Numbered from the stretch's first letter, positions 10,090 through 18,747 are shown. The stretch is 64,000 nucleotides of DNA from Terriglobus saanensis SP1PR4 (GCF_000179915.2 NC_014963.1:3906001-3970000); one strand, 5' to 3'. Notes: generated by a model not told the origin, from the letters alone. Numbers and translations: made by a program.

Positions 10090-10896
10090 ATGACAATTCT
10101 GAGGACCGTTGGTCTGTTCATACTATTCGCGATGTCGGCTTCTGCTCAGGAGACCCCGATGCATGAACGATATCGAAAGATACTCACCCAGCCGGGCGGA
10201 AACCTCGCCAAAATGGACGAAGTCTACGGCGATGTAAACGAAGTCACGGTTGGGGCATTATCGCAGGCTGAAGTCGGCACGATACTTCCTTTGGCCTTTC
10301 AGTGTGTCCACTCTCCGAATAGGGAGACCAGCGAAGCTGGATTCAACTTTCTTATCGGTGTAATGATTCGACTGGACAGTGCCAAATTATTGGCACCTTA
10401 TATCGATGAGCTGGGAAAACTGTTAGATGAAAAAGACAATTCTCGGCGACAGCTAGTTTTTCTCATACTCGGAAGTCTGAACCCCAAACCCCCAGAAAAA
10501 GCGATCGAATACCTGAAGGCCAGTCTGGAGAACACTCGCAATTCCAACGAAGAAGCTTTAGCCATTGCGGCATGCTTGTTGAGAGCCGCCCCCACTGACG
10601 CTCCGACCGTGCATAGAGTATTAGCGTTTGTGTCGGCTCATCCCGACGCCGTTTTAACAAACGGTGTGATACGCCAGCTTGGGCTGAGCAGGATACGGCT
10701 TCCGGAGGCTGTGAACTTTATCTCGACCAATCTCGATCAAGAGGATGAAGGCTTTCGTGCCTCGGCTGTCGATGCCGCATCTCGGTTAGACAAGGAGACA
10801 AGAGCACAGATTTCTTCTCAGTTGAAACGGATTGCTTCCGATCCCAAAGAATCGCAGTATGTGCGTCAACAAGCAACAGAGGCTGTGAAGCCGTAG
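10090..10896 (+). CDS. Secreted helical-repeat protein, copy 1
   Basis: A 268-residue protein with a signal peptide (cleavage after MSASA). The mature part is helical with HEAT-like periodicity: LLAPYIDELGKLL, RRQLVFLILGSL, AIEYLKASL, FRASAVDAASRLD. It has the same length as copy 2 at 11399-12205, and the two align without gaps over the full length, with blocks such as NSRRQLV, GLSRIRLPEAVNFIS and ASAVDAASRLDK unchanged. No catalytic motif is visible; a scaffold or binding role in the periplasm or outside the cell is inferred. The membrane-protein pseudogene follows after 10 bases. Confidence 0.65.
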   Translation: MTILRTVGLFILFAMSASAQETPMHERYRKILTQPGGNLAKMDEVYGDVNEVTVGALSQAEVGTILPLAFQCVHSPNRETSEAGFNFLIGVMIRLDSAKLLAPYIDELGKLLDEKDNSRRQLVFLILGSLNPKPPEKAIEYLKASLENTRNSNEEALAIAACLLRAAPTDAPTVHRVLAFVSAHPDAVLTNGVIRQLGLSRIRLPEAVNFISTNLDQEDEGFRASAVDAASRLDKETRAQISSQLKRIASDPKESQYVRQQATEAVKP

Positions 10897-10906
10897 CCGA
10901 GCTTCC

Positions 10907-11355
10907 ATGAAATTTATGAACCCAACACCCTCAGCCCGCATTATCAGCTCTCTCGAAGCATTAGGCATTTGTTGGTTGGTATCTTCTATAGCTCCCGGGC
11001 TATACAGTCTGGACGCCAGGGTAACATTTTATTTCTTTTTTGGAGCTTGCCCTTCTTTGCGACTGGCTGGGCATTGGTCGGCATACCCATGTTCATGTTG
11101 GGCAATAGGATCTTCAAAATTCCAAAGATAATTCTTGGTCTCGTCGGAGGAATTGCTGGAGCCTCTGTCACGCTACTCCCGACAGTGATCCTCTGGACGA
11201 TTTCTTTAGGTAGAGAACATTTCAAATTGGACTGGGCTTACATGAGAGGCTGGCCGCTTTTTGGCGGCTGCATTGGGGCTGCAGGATTGATTCTTTACAG
11301 TTGGCGACTTGCACGAGCTATTCGGCAGACAAGGGCCAAGCTTAAAACTGATTGA
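10907..11355 (+). pseudogene. Four-helix membrane protein, copy 1, frameshifted
   Basis: The gene starts at ATG 10907 in one frame (PSARIISSLEALGICW matches PLRIAISFAALAICWY of copy 2). From about 11024 the similarity continues in the next frame (LFLFWSLPFFATGWALVGIP against LLFLWSLPFFAVGWVLAGIP) to a stop at 11355. Compared with copy 2, one base is missing near 11024-11030, just before a T-rich run ending in six T. It is most likely an inactivated duplicate. Restoration by slippage on the T-run is conceivable but unsupported. Confidence 0.75.
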
Positions 11356-11398
11356 GCTCGACGCTGAAATCAGTCCATACTGTACTTCACAAAGGCCT

Positions 11399-12205
11399 AT
11401 GAGAACGATCAAGATTTTCGGTTTGCTTATGCTCTTCGCGATCTCGGCTTCTGCTCAGGAGACGTCGATGCATGAACGGTATCGCAAGATACTCAACCTG
11501 CTGGCCGGAAGCCTCACAAAAATGGACAAACTCTACGGACATGTAAACGAAATCACGGTTGGGGCATTGTCGCAGACGGAAGTAGGCGCGGTACTTCCTT
11601 TGGCCTTTCAGTGTGTTCACTCTCCAGATGATGAGATTGTCGAAGCTGGATACGACTTTCTCATCAGCGTAATGCTCCGATTTGATAGCGCCGGTTTATT
11701 AGGACCTTATATCGATGACTTAGGGAAACTCGCAGAGGAGAAAGATAACTCTCGGCGGCAACTCGTTCTTCTTATTCTCGGCAGCTTAAAACCGAAACTC
11801 CCGGAAAAGGCTATCGAATACCTTAAGGCCAATTTGGAGAGCACTCGCAATTCGAATCAGGAAACCTTGGTCATTGCGGCAAGTCTGCTGCAAGCGGCCC
11901 GCACTGACGCTCCGACCGTGCATAGAGTGCTTCTAGTGGTGTCCAGTCGCTCGGACGCCGACCTTACGAGCAGTGTGATACGCCAGCTTGGCTTGAGCAG
12001 AATTCGACTTCCGGAGGCTGTGAATTTTATCTCATCCAACCTCAATCAAGAGGATGAGTTCCTGCGCGCCTCAGCTGTTGATGCCGCATCTCGGCTGGAT
12101 AAGGACACGAGAGCACAGTTTTCTTCGCAGCTAAACCGGATTGCTTCCGATCCCAAAGAAACACAGTATGTGCGTCAACAAGCAGCCGAAGCTCTGAAGC
12201 CATAA
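11399..12205 (+). CDS. Secreted helical-repeat protein, copy 2
   Basis: Paralogue of the protein at 10090-10896, with the same 268-residue length and plan: signal peptide ending ISASA, then a HEAT-like helical array. ATG 11399 is chosen because the signal peptide begins there; an upstream extension of 30 codons overlaps the previous gene and has no counterpart in copy 1. Differences between the copies are spread along the whole protein, so the duplication is not very recent. The intact membrane protein follows 14 bases later. Confidence 0.68.
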   Translation: MRTIKIFGLLMLFAISASAQETSMHERYRKILNLLAGSLTKMDKLYGHVNEITVGALSQTEVGAVLPLAFQCVHSPDDEIVEAGYDFLISVMLRFDSAGLLGPYIDDLGKLAEEKDNSRRQLVLLILGSLKPKLPEKAIEYLKANLESTRNSNQETLVIAASLLQAARTDAPTVHRVLLVVSSRSDADLTSSVIRQLGLSRIRLPEAVNFISSNLNQEDEFLRASAVDAASRLDKDTRAQFSSQLNRIASDPKETQYVRQQAAEALKP

Positions 12206-12219
12206 CGCAGCTCCCTCCG

Positions 12220-12672
12220 ATGAAGAATGCCCACTCCAACCTGCCATTACGCATCGCGATTTCGTTCGCAGCATTGGCAATCTGCTGGTATACATCCGCC
12301 GTTGCTGCAGGATTACGTTTTCAAGACCCCGGTATGACTGCTTTACTCTTTCTCTGGAGCCTACCGTTCTTCGCAGTTGGTTGGGTATTGGCGGGAATTC
12401 CTATGATCGCAATGGGCAATCGAATCCTCAGGATACACACGATACTTCTGGGTTTCGCAGGTGCCATTGCCGGGGCCTTCGCCATACTCATTCCATTTTT
12501 CGTCTCTGCCGTCATTGCGAATGGAACAATAAATTCTTCAGAATGGCGCTGGTCCTCCTTGGAAAGCTGGCCAGCTTTTGGTGCGGGAAACGGCACTTGT
12601 GCAGTAATTCTTTATCGTTGGATGCTCTCACGAGCTACTAAGCGAACAGAACCCAAACTTAGCACTGATTGA
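12220..12672 (+). CDS. Four-helix membrane protein, copy 2
   Basis: The 150-residue protein has four strong hydrophobic segments (about residues 10-31, 38-62, 70-98 and 113-138) and a short charged C-terminal tail, KRTEPKLSTD. The tail resembles the end of copy 1 (RQTRAKLKTD). It is the partner of the upstream secreted protein in a two-gene cassette present twice. Family is unknown. The pairing suggests that the membrane protein and the helical-repeat protein act together. Confidence 0.65.
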   Translation: MKNAHSNLPLRIAISFAALAICWYTSAVAAGLRFQDPGMTALLFLWSLPFFAVGWVLAGIPMIAMGNRILRIHTILLGFAGAIAGAFAILIPFFVSAVIANGTINSSEWRWSSLESWPAFGAGNGTCAVILYRWMLSRATKRTEPKLSTD

Positions 12673-12714
12673 GTTCTCGTCGCTAGATTAGCGCGAACGC
12701 GCTGGAGATTGCCC

Positions 12715-13656
12715 TTGCTCAATAAGCGAATCCATCTGTACATAGTCAGCGCGCTGCTCAGCGCCCCGACCGCCCTTTTCGCTCAGATCTGCCCCGCGCC
12801 CCCTATCCCGATCTGGTCAGGCGAAGGGGGCGTTCCCACAGGCTATGGCAATCGAAAGGTCTTTCTCTCTCCGAACCAGCACAGCATAACTATTCCCTGG
12901 CCCAATCCGGACGGCACGGAAACAAAGCGAAGGTTTAACCTGCACAATGACATTGATCCCAATTTGCGCGTTCAAATCGAGGACACCTCCAGCGGCTTTC
13001 GATACACCTATCATCTCGAAAACGGAAAGCAGTCCAAAGATTCGTTGAACTCATTTAACCTCGCGATCTACCCGGACACCGAAACGCAGGCTGAGGCTGA
13101 GTTATGAAAGGGAGGGATTGCGATTTCAACGGTAAAAGAAAGGGCTGGACTCCCTGGAGCGCCTCCCGGGAGACTCGCTCTCTGGATGGAGCCTCTCGTG
13201 GGAGGCGTTGAGCACCCTCTGCCGCCTGGCGCGGCGACTAATTTCACGCTGGTAACGCGGGGCAGACCTGGATTCACGACGGCTGAGACAGAGCACTTTC
13301 CTCACCTCGATTTGACGGACGAATGGCCGGAGAATATTTTGTACGACCTCGGTGACGTGATCGGGCCCAGGTGCGTTGCCGATCATAGAATTACCCTGGG
13401 TCCGCGCTATGGCCCTGAGAACTCGGTAGCCCAAATTGCATCCGATTACATCGTCGGTATTCAGGAACTGGTCCGCACACATCGGCTTGAATCGAACTCA
13501 CCCTTCCTCAAGGAAGTAATAGCGAGTTTGGATGCCATCGCCTCCGGCTCTTCCGCGCAGATCCCGATTACGCAAAAGGCACATTCCGAGATGGAAGCTG
13601 AGATTCTCAACGCCCTACAACTGTCCTTGCATGTCACTTACAAAGGTCCTCAATAG
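12715..13656 (+). pseudogene. Secreted protein interrupted by one in-frame TGA
   Basis: From TTG 12715 (GGAGA eight bases upstream) a signal peptide ending ALFAQ leads into about 110 residues, then TGA at 13105-13107. The same frame stays open for another 183 codons, to TAG at 13654-13656, with continuous protein-like sequence on both sides of the stop (ETQAEAEL, stop, KGGIAISTVKERAG). The downstream part has no good start before ATG 13186. A single TGG-to-TGA change would explain it. Alternatively two separate small genes exist, but the second would lack a proper initiation site. Function is unknown. Confidence 0.65.
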
Positions 13657-13728
13657 GCGTGCCGATCTCCACTCTTTTCCCGAGGTGCTATAACAAATCA
13701 AACCAAACAATCAGTGGAGATCCCTCGG

Positions 13729-14976
13729 ATGGCCAAAGTTCCCCCCACGCCTCAGATAGACCGTCGTACGTTTCTGCACCGCTCTGGTGCGCTTGCCGGT
13801 CTGGGAGCTCTGGGACTTTCGGGTTGTGCCAGACAGGTACGCACTGCGGCCGCGCCTGCACTTCCCTTCTACGACGCCGTGGGTCCGATCCCGCCGATTC
13901 GCGCGCATGAAGATCGCATCTTCCGCATCACCGTCTGCCTGCGGCCCTTCCGCGCGGCGGGGCCTCGGTTGGATGCGGAATGGGTCGGCGACAAGTTCGT
14001 CGTCCACAACTACGGCCACGGCGGCAGCGGCTGGTCGCTCTCCTGGGGCTCGGGCGCCGTCGCAGTGCGCAAAGCTCTCGTCAACGGAGACAAGAACATC
14101 GCTGTGATCGGCTGTGGGGCCCTGGGCCTGACCTCCGCGACCCTGCTTCAGCGCGAAGGCGTGCGGGTCACCATTTATGCCAAGGAGAGGCCGCCCTTCG
14201 TGCGCTCCTCGCGCGCTACAGGGAGCTGGACGCCCGATTCGCGCATCGCGCTTGCCTCCGCCGCTTCAGCGGCCTTCCCGGCCGAGTGGGAGTCGATGGC
14301 GCGCGCTTCTTTCGCCATGTACCAGAGCTATCTCGGCATGCCCGGTAACCCCATCGAGTGGACCGACCGCTACGCTCTCTCGGATGAAGAAGGCGCTGTT
14401 CCGGGGCATTCGAGGACGACGGTTCCCGGTGCCGAGAAGCTCGATTTCGCCCGCTACCAGAACCGCATCCACGACCTGACGCCCGCGATGCAGCCTCTGC
14501 CGCCGGGAAGCCATCCCTTTCCTGTTCCCTTTGTCAGTCGCAACACTTCCCTCACCTTCAACGTGGCCGATTACTCGCGTCAGCTGCTCAATGACTTTCT
14601 GATTGCGGGCGGAAAGATCGAGACACAGGAGTTCCACTCACCGCAGGACCTCGCGGCATTACCACAGCGCACGTTCATCAACTGCACAGGCTACGGCGCG
14701 CGTGCTCTGTGGAGCGACGAATCCATCACGCCGGTGCGGGGCCAGATCGCGTGGTTGATCCCACAGGAGGGCGTCAACTACGGCCTGTATTACAAGGACC
14801 TCAACGTCCTCGGACGCCGCGATGGCATCGTGATTCAGGTCTCCGGGCAGGGCGAAGCGTCGGGTTGGAACGATACGAATGAGGCTCCTGACGTGGAAGA
14901 AGCGCACTCCGGAGTTCGTTCTCTGCAGGCGCTCTACCAGCGCATGGCGTCGATGCCTGCCAATCGTCGTGGCTGA
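13729..14976 (+). CDS. FAD-dependent D-amino-acid-oxidase-like lipoprotein
   Basis: ATG 13729 is favoured over GTG 13714 because GGAGA lies eight bases upstream of it. The N-terminus reads as a Tat-type lipoprotein signal: DRRTFLHRS, a hydrophobic run and the lipobox LSGC. A dinucleotide-binding motif, IAVIGCGALGLTSA, follows at about residue 125, and the C-terminal half has the DAO-like INCTGYGAR and VRGQIAWL segments. It is expected to oxidise an amine or D-amino acid with FAD, folded before export. The substrate is not predictable. About 100 residues precede the Rossmann motif, more than in soluble D-amino-acid oxidases. Confidence 0.82.
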   Translation: MAKVPPTPQIDRRTFLHRSGALAGLGALGLSGCARQVRTAAAPALPFYDAVGPIPPIRAHEDRIFRITVCLRPFRAAGPRLDAEWVGDKFVVHNYGHGGSGWSLSWGSGAVAVRKALVNGDKNIAVIGCGALGLTSATLLQREGVRVTIYAKERPPFVRSSRATGSWTPDSRIALASAASAAFPAEWESMARASFAMYQSYLGMPGNPIEWTDRYALSDEEGAVPGHSRTTVPGAEKLDFARYQNRIHDLTPAMQPLPPGSHPFPVPFVSRNTSLTFNVADYSRQLLNDFLIAGGKIETQEFHSPQDLAALPQRTFINCTGYGARALWSDESITPVRGQIAWLIPQEGVNYGLYYKDLNVLGRRDGIVIQVSGQGEASGWNDTNEAPDVEEAHSGVRSLQALYQRMASMPANRRG

Positions 14977-15073
14977 GGATAGCGCGGCAACTCTCCGACA
15001 TGAAAAGCACTCCTATCAACTGCGCGCGCGTCGCACGGTGAGCCCGCCGCTTGCATACACAAGGAGAATTTCC

Positions 15074-15661
15074 ATGGGCTTGAGAGACGTATTGATTGAT
15101 GAGTTGCGCGACCTGTACAGCGCTGAAAACCAGCTGGTAAAAGCACTCCCCAAAATGGCCAAGGGCGCGAAAGATCCGTCCCTGAAGGCTTCGCTTTCGA
15201 ACCACCTCGAAGAGACCAAGGGCCAGGTTCTTCGCCTGCGTCAGGCCTTTGAGATCCTCGGCAAGAAAGCAACGGGCGAGCACTGCAACGGTATGGAAGG
15301 CCTGATTGAAGAGGGTCAGGACGCCCTGGAGAAGGACGAAGAGGGTGCAACGCTCGACGTCTGCATCATCGGCGCAGCCTCTCGCGTAGAGCACTACGAG
15401 ATTGCTGGCTACACCGCTTCGATCGAGATCGCCAAGGCACTTGGCGAACGCGATGTCGTTGCGCTGCTGACAGAGACGCTCAACGAAGAACTCGTCGCTT
15501 CCAAGACCCTCCAGGGTGCGGGCAAGGTGCTGATCAAGCAGTCTGCCGCGGACTCCAAGGTCAATGAGGACGGAGACAAAAAGCCGAAGTCGGCCAAGGA
15601 AAAGACCTCCGACAAGAAGAGCAAGGAAGACGAGAAAAAGGCATCGCCCAGCATCAGATAG
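15074..15661 (+). CDS. YciE/YciF-type ferritin-like protein (DUF892)
   Basis: The start follows AAGGAGAA. Residues 1 to ~160 match the DUF892 four-helix pattern: LRDVLIDELRDLYSAENQLV, then LEETKGQVLRLRQAFEILG, CNGMEGLIEEG and VEHYEIAGYTASIEIAKALG, with repeated E and ExxH-type metal-ligand positions. These proteins are linked to stress responses. The last ~30 residues are an unusual lysine-rich tail (KKPKSAKEKTSDKKSKEDEK), probably disordered and possibly DNA-binding. The gene is monocistronic between its own ribosome-binding site and a terminator. Confidence 0.88.
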   Translation: MGLRDVLIDELRDLYSAENQLVKALPKMAKGAKDPSLKASLSNHLEETKGQVLRLRQAFEILGKKATGEHCNGMEGLIEEGQDALEKDEEGATLDVCIIGAASRVEHYEIAGYTASIEIAKALGERDVVALLTETLNEELVASKTLQGAGKVLIKQSAADSKVNEDGDKKPKSAKEKTSDKKSKEDEKKASPSIR

Positions 15662-15686
15662 TCGACGATCGCAGTTATGGAAAAAT

Positions 15687-15722
15687 CGGCCTTCGCCACC
15701 TCTGGCGGAGGCCGCTTTCTTT
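15687..15722 (+). terminator. Intrinsic terminator after the ferritin-like gene
   Basis: CGGCCTTCGCC pairs with GGCGGAGGCCG across a six-base loop with one non-Watson-Crick position, followed by CTTTCTTT. It lies 26 bases after the stop codon. Confidence 0.75.
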
Positions 15723-15778
15723 GGTGTAGGGTTTGAAAGCGCTCACAGGATTCAGAACGAGTCGCAAGGAGATTTCCG

Positions 15779-16336
15779 ATGAAGAAGATTTTGCTCGCCA
15801 CAGTTCTTGGTTGTTGCGCGTTAGGTGCAGCCGCGCAGACCATGTCCACGACACACATGACGCAGGAGAAAGACAAGCAGGGCGCAGCCCTTCCCAGTCC
15901 TCGCATGGAAACCTCCGCCATGCTGGGCAAAGCAAAGATCACCATCAGCTATGGCTCGCCCAGCATCAAGGGCCGCGAGATGAGCACGCTCGTTCCCACG
16001 GGAAAGATCTGGCGTCTTGGCGCAAATGAGGCCACATCCCTGACTTCTTCGGGAGATCTGATGATCGGAACCCAGCACGTCCCGGCGGGCAGCTACACCC
16101 TCTTCATCATGCCCACGGAGACCGGCTGGATGCTCGCCATCAACAAGCAGACGGGCCAGTGGGGCCTGACTTACGACGAATCGCAGGATCTTGGACGTAC
16201 CCCATTGAAGTCCGCAACGCTGCCCTCATCCCAGGAGAAGCTCTCGATCAGCATCGAAGACATCAAGGGCGGCATGGGTCAGCTTCACATCAAGTGGGGC
16301 ACGGTGAATGCTTCCACGATGATCATGGCGCACTAG
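15779..16336 (+). CDS. DUF2911 family secreted protein
   Basis: A 185-residue protein with a signal peptide (cleavage after LGAAA). It carries the DUF2911 hallmarks: ITISYGSPSIKGRE, GKIWRLGANEAT, VPAGSYTLFIMP, and a C-terminal ISIEDIKGGMGQLHIKWG block. The family is a small beta-sandwich common in Bacteroidota and Acidobacteriota and has no assigned biochemical role. A ribosome-binding site (AAGGAGA) precedes ATG. The gene ends at a terminator shared with the tail of the convergent VanZ-like gene. Confidence 0.9.
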   Translation: MKKILLATVLGCCALGAAAQTMSTTHMTQEKDKQGAALPSPRMETSAMLGKAKITISYGSPSIKGREMSTLVPTGKIWRLGANEATSLTSSGDLMIGTQHVPAGSYTLFIMPTETGWMLAINKQTGQWGLTYDESQDLGRTPLKSATLPSSQEKLSISIEDIKGGMGQLHIKWGTVNASTMIMAH

Positions 16337-16338
16337 TT

Positions 16339-16875
16339 CTAAGAAGGTTCGGAAACGACGGCGAGCGGACGAACGTCCCTCGCCGTTTTCTGTTTAACCC
16401 AGCGAAAGAAAAAGGCGATCACCAGCATCAGCGCAGCGCCCGACGAGTCCAGCAGAACATCGCTTACCAGTCCTGTCCGGTTGGGGAGGAAGGACTGATG
16501 TACTTCGTCTAGGGCGGCAACAAGCATCGTGTTGAGAAGCGCCATCTGCAAAGCCCACCGCCAGCGCTCACGCCAGGCCTCCCAGGCAAAGCGAGGTTGC
16601 CACGTGCGCAACCAGGCGCGAAGCCACGCCAGCCCCTGCGCCCCATAGCCGAGGAAGTGGCCGGTCTTACGGAGGTGGTGGTGAATATGGTCCCACTCTC
16701 TATTCGTTACAACGCCAAAGAGGGCCTGCCAGATGGGGCGCAGGATGCGTCCCGTATGGTCGCCGCCAAAGCTCGCCGTCGACTCGCGCACGATAACAAG
16801 CAGCATCACTACAACCGGCCACCAGGTCGATACGAGGAAGCGTCTTCGCGACGGGGATTTTGCAGGGATAGGCAT
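16339..16875 (-). CDS. VanZ-like membrane protein
   Basis: The 178 residues contain an N-terminal hydrophobic helix (~15-28) and the VanZ-like core: RKTGHFLGYGAQGLAWL, two more hydrophobic stretches, and ALDEVHQSFLPNRTGLVSDV, whose D-E-x-H-Q...R...D pattern is the family signature. A last membrane segment (ALMLVIAFFF) and a basic tail follow. VanZ itself gives low-level teicoplanin resistance, but most relatives have unknown roles. It lies convergent to the DUF2911 gene, overlapping that gene's terminator. Confidence 0.85.
   Translation of the reverse strand: MPIPAKSPSRRRFLVSTWWPVVVMLLVIVRESTASFGGDHTGRILRPIWQALFGVVTNREWDHIHHHLRKTGHFLGYGAQGLAWLRAWLRTWQPRFAWEAWRERWRWALQMALLNTMLVAALDEVHQSFLPNRTGLVSDVLLDSSGAALMLVIAFFFRWVKQKTARDVRPLAVVSEPS
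16358..16389 (+). terminator. Intrinsic terminator after the DUF2911 gene
   Basis: An eight-pair stem ACGGCGAG / CTCGCCGT is followed by a T-run. It lies inside the last codons of the convergent VanZ-like gene, so the same bases encode that protein's C-terminus on the other strand. Confidence 0.8.
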
Positions 16876-16902
16876 TCATTTCAGAGTAACCTGAAAGGCT
16901 TA

Positions 16903-16934
16903 AAAGCAGATCCCTTAGCGAAGGGATCTGCTTT
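16903..16934. repeat. Perfect 14-pair palindrome, possible second terminator
   Basis: AAAGCAGATCCCTT (16903-16916) pairs with AAGGGATCTGCTTT (16921-16934) around a four-base loop. It stands just beyond the main terminator of the ribosomal operon and has T-runs on both strands, so it can serve either direction. The left arm recurs in an intergenic stretch at 41673-41690, which marks it as part of a dispersed repeat family. Confidence 0.75.
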
Positions 16935-16936
16935 AC

Positions 16937-16966
16937 AAAAGAGGCGCACCCGAAGGTGCGCCTCTT
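16937..16966 (-). terminator. Intrinsic terminator of the ribosomal super-operon
   Basis: Read on the minus strand, a 12-pair stem GAGGCGCACC / GGTGCGCCTC (plus AA/TT) is closed by a TTCG tetraloop and followed by a T-run. It begins 17 bases past the rplQ stop codon. UUCG loops are exceptionally stable in RNA. Confidence 0.92.
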
Positions 16967-16982
16967 CCGAAACAAGAAACGA

Positions 16983-17459
16983 CTACGCTGCGGGCTCTTC
17001 GCCCAGCTCGCCGCCGCCATTTGCTTCCATCTGCTTCTGCAGTTCTTCGCGCTTCTTCGTGCGAGCATCTGCCTGCTTCTGGCGCTTCTCATCCAGTTCG
17101 GTCTCGGCTCCGAGGAGCTCAATGAAGGCCTTCTCGCCGCCATCGCCCTTGCGGAAGCCAGAGCGCGTGATGCGCAGGTAGCCGCCGTTGCGGTCGGTGT
17201 AACGGGGAGCGACCACAGCGAACAGACGCGTAACAGATTCCGGCGTCATCATGAACGCCAGTGCCTGACGGCGCGCATGTACGTCGCCGCGCTTGCCCAG
17301 AGTAATCATCTTCTCAACCAGGGGCCGTACTGCCTTGGCCTTGGTCACGGTGGTTTCGACGCGATCCTCGATCAGAACCGAGGTGACCAGGTTGCGCAGC
17401 AAAGCGCGACGGTGGCTGGGATTACGTCCGAGTTTGAATCCTGCATTGCGATGCCGCAT
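16983..17459 (-). CDS. rplQ: 50S ribosomal protein L17
   Basis: L17 sits near the exit tunnel of the 50S subunit. The start MRHRNAGFKLGRNPSHRRAL is diagnostic. The conserved core covers about residues 1-120; a further ~38 residues rich in Lys, Glu and Gln (RTKKREELQKQM...) form a helical extension beyond the E. coli length of 127. It is the last gene of the alpha-operon section, 84 bases after rpoA. Confidence 0.97.
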   Translation of the reverse strand: MRHRNAGFKLGRNPSHRRALLRNLVTSVLIEDRVETTVTKAKAVRPLVEKMITLGKRGDVHARRQALAFMMTPESVTRLFAVVAPRYTDRNGGYLRITRSGFRKGDGGEKAFIELLGAETELDEKRQKQADARTKKREELQKQMEANGGGELGEEPAA

Positions 17460-17543
17460 GGCGTGTTCTCTCTTTAACTCAAAATTTCTGACTACTTAAA
17501 GCTTCGTGGCGGAGCAGACTTTCGCAGCCCGCTCCGCACACGT

Positions 17544-18644
17544 TTAGAAGTTTTCCGTCTCTGCCGCGCCGTCGAGTTCGAGGTCGTCTTCCACGTCATC
17601 GTCGTCTTCGTCGTCAAAGTTGCCGAAGCTGGCAGCAAGCGTCGCTGCCGGCAGAATGGAGGTCGGTCCGGGAACAGGGTTGCCGCTCTCGTCGATCTTC
17701 ATGCCAAGCGAGAGACCCATCTGAGCAAGGATTTCCTTGATCTCGTTCAGGCTCTTGCGACCAAAGTTCTTGGTCTTCAGCATTTCGGCTTCGGTCTTCT
17801 GGATCAGCTCGCCGATGGTCGCGATGTTGGCGTTCTTCAGGCAGTTGTAACTGCGTACCGAAAGCTCCAACTCTTCGACCGAGCGGTTCAGGTTATCGTT
17901 GCGCATCGCCGGACCATCGTGCGAGCCATCCAGACCAGCTTCCATCTCCTCTTCAAAGTTGATGAAGATGGTCATATGGTCCTTGAGCAGCTTGGCCGAG
18001 AGGCCGAGGGCGTCCGCAGGAAGCACGGTGCCGTTCGTCCAGATCTCGATGGTCAACTTGTCGTAGTCGGTGATCTGACCGAGACGCGCTGCGTCCACGG
18101 TGTAGTTCACCTTACGCACAGGCGAGTGAACGGAGTCGACCGGAATGAATCCGATGCCGAGATCCGGATCAAAGTTCTTGTCTGCGGAGACATAGCCACG
18201 GCCGCGCTTCAAGCGCATCTCCATGTCCATCTTTCCACCCTCGGACACGGTCGCGATGTACACGTCCTTGTCGAGAATCTCTACATCGCCGTCAGCCTCG
18301 ATCATGCCGGAGGTGACAACACCAGGCTGGTCGACGCGCAGGTACAGCGCCTTCGGGCCTTCGCCATTCAGTTTGAACGGGATCTGTTTCAGGTTCAGGA
18401 TGATGTCGGTCGCATCTTCAACTACGCCAGTGATCGACTGAAACTCGTGCAGTACACCTTCGAGACGGACAGCTGTTACAGCTGCGCCTTCGATGGAAGA
18501 AAGCAGTGTGCGACGAAGACCGTTGCCGATCGTCGTTCCGAACCCGCGCTCGAACGGCTGCGCGCTGAACTTGCCATACTTCTCGGTGAGCGTTTCGCCC
18601 TCAACTGCAAGGCGCTTCGGTTTTTGAAAACCTCTCCAGAGCAT
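17544..18644 (-). CDS. rpoA: DNA-directed RNA polymerase subunit alpha
   Basis: The alpha subunit starts polymerase assembly and its C-terminal domain contacts promoters and activators. ATG 18644 ([12 protein letters not shown]) is chosen; an 11-codon upstream extension reads unlike the family. The N-terminal dimerisation domain has [17 protein letters not shown], and the C-terminal domain (~250-325) has [16 protein letters not shown] and [17 protein letters not shown] ~40-residue strongly acidic tail ([15 protein letters not shown]) follows the C-terminal domain, which many phyla lack. Confidence 0.97.
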   Translation of the reverse strand: MLWRGFQKPKRLAVEGETLTEKYGKFSAQPFERGFGTTIGNGLRRTLLSSIEGAAVTAVRLEGVLHEFQSITGVVEDATDIILNLKQIPFKLNGEGPKALYLRVDQPGVVTSGMIEADGDVEILDKDVYIATVSEGGKMDMEMRLKRGRGYVSADKNFDPDLGIGFIPVDSVHSPVRKVNYTVDAARLGQITDYDKLTIEIWTNGTVLPADALGLSAKLLKDHMTIFINFEEEMEAGLDGSHDGPAMRNDNLNRSVEELELSVRSYNCLKNANIATIGELIQKTEAEMLKTKNFGRKSLNEIKEILAQMGLSLGMKIDESGNPVPGPTSILPAATLAASFGNFDDEDDDDVEDDLELDGAAETENF

Positions 18645-18747
18645 TGTTCTTTTCCCTTTCCCTCTGCCCGTGCACATCTGCGAAGCATTCTGCAGAGGCC
18701 GAACTTCGGTCCGTACGGTTGGTGTTGCTCATGCTGCGAGCACAAGC

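Larger units (their letters stand above)
10090..12672 (+). repeat. Tandem duplication of a two-gene cassette
   Basis: Unit 1 (10090-11355) and unit 2 (11399-12672) each encode a 268-residue secreted helical protein followed after 10-14 bases by a four-helix membrane protein. Similarity runs through both genes in the same order and direction. The units are separated by 43 bases. No insertion sequence or flanking repeat explains the duplication. Confidence 0.85.

Noticed and set aside
11309-11398. 30-codon N-terminal extension of the second helical-repeat protein
   Set aside because: It overlaps the end of the preceding gene, buries the signal peptide and has no counterpart in the first copy.
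13105-13107. TGA as a selenocysteine codon
   Set aside because: No SECIS-like hairpin was evident just after it and no selenoprotein family is recognised; a nonsense change is simpler.
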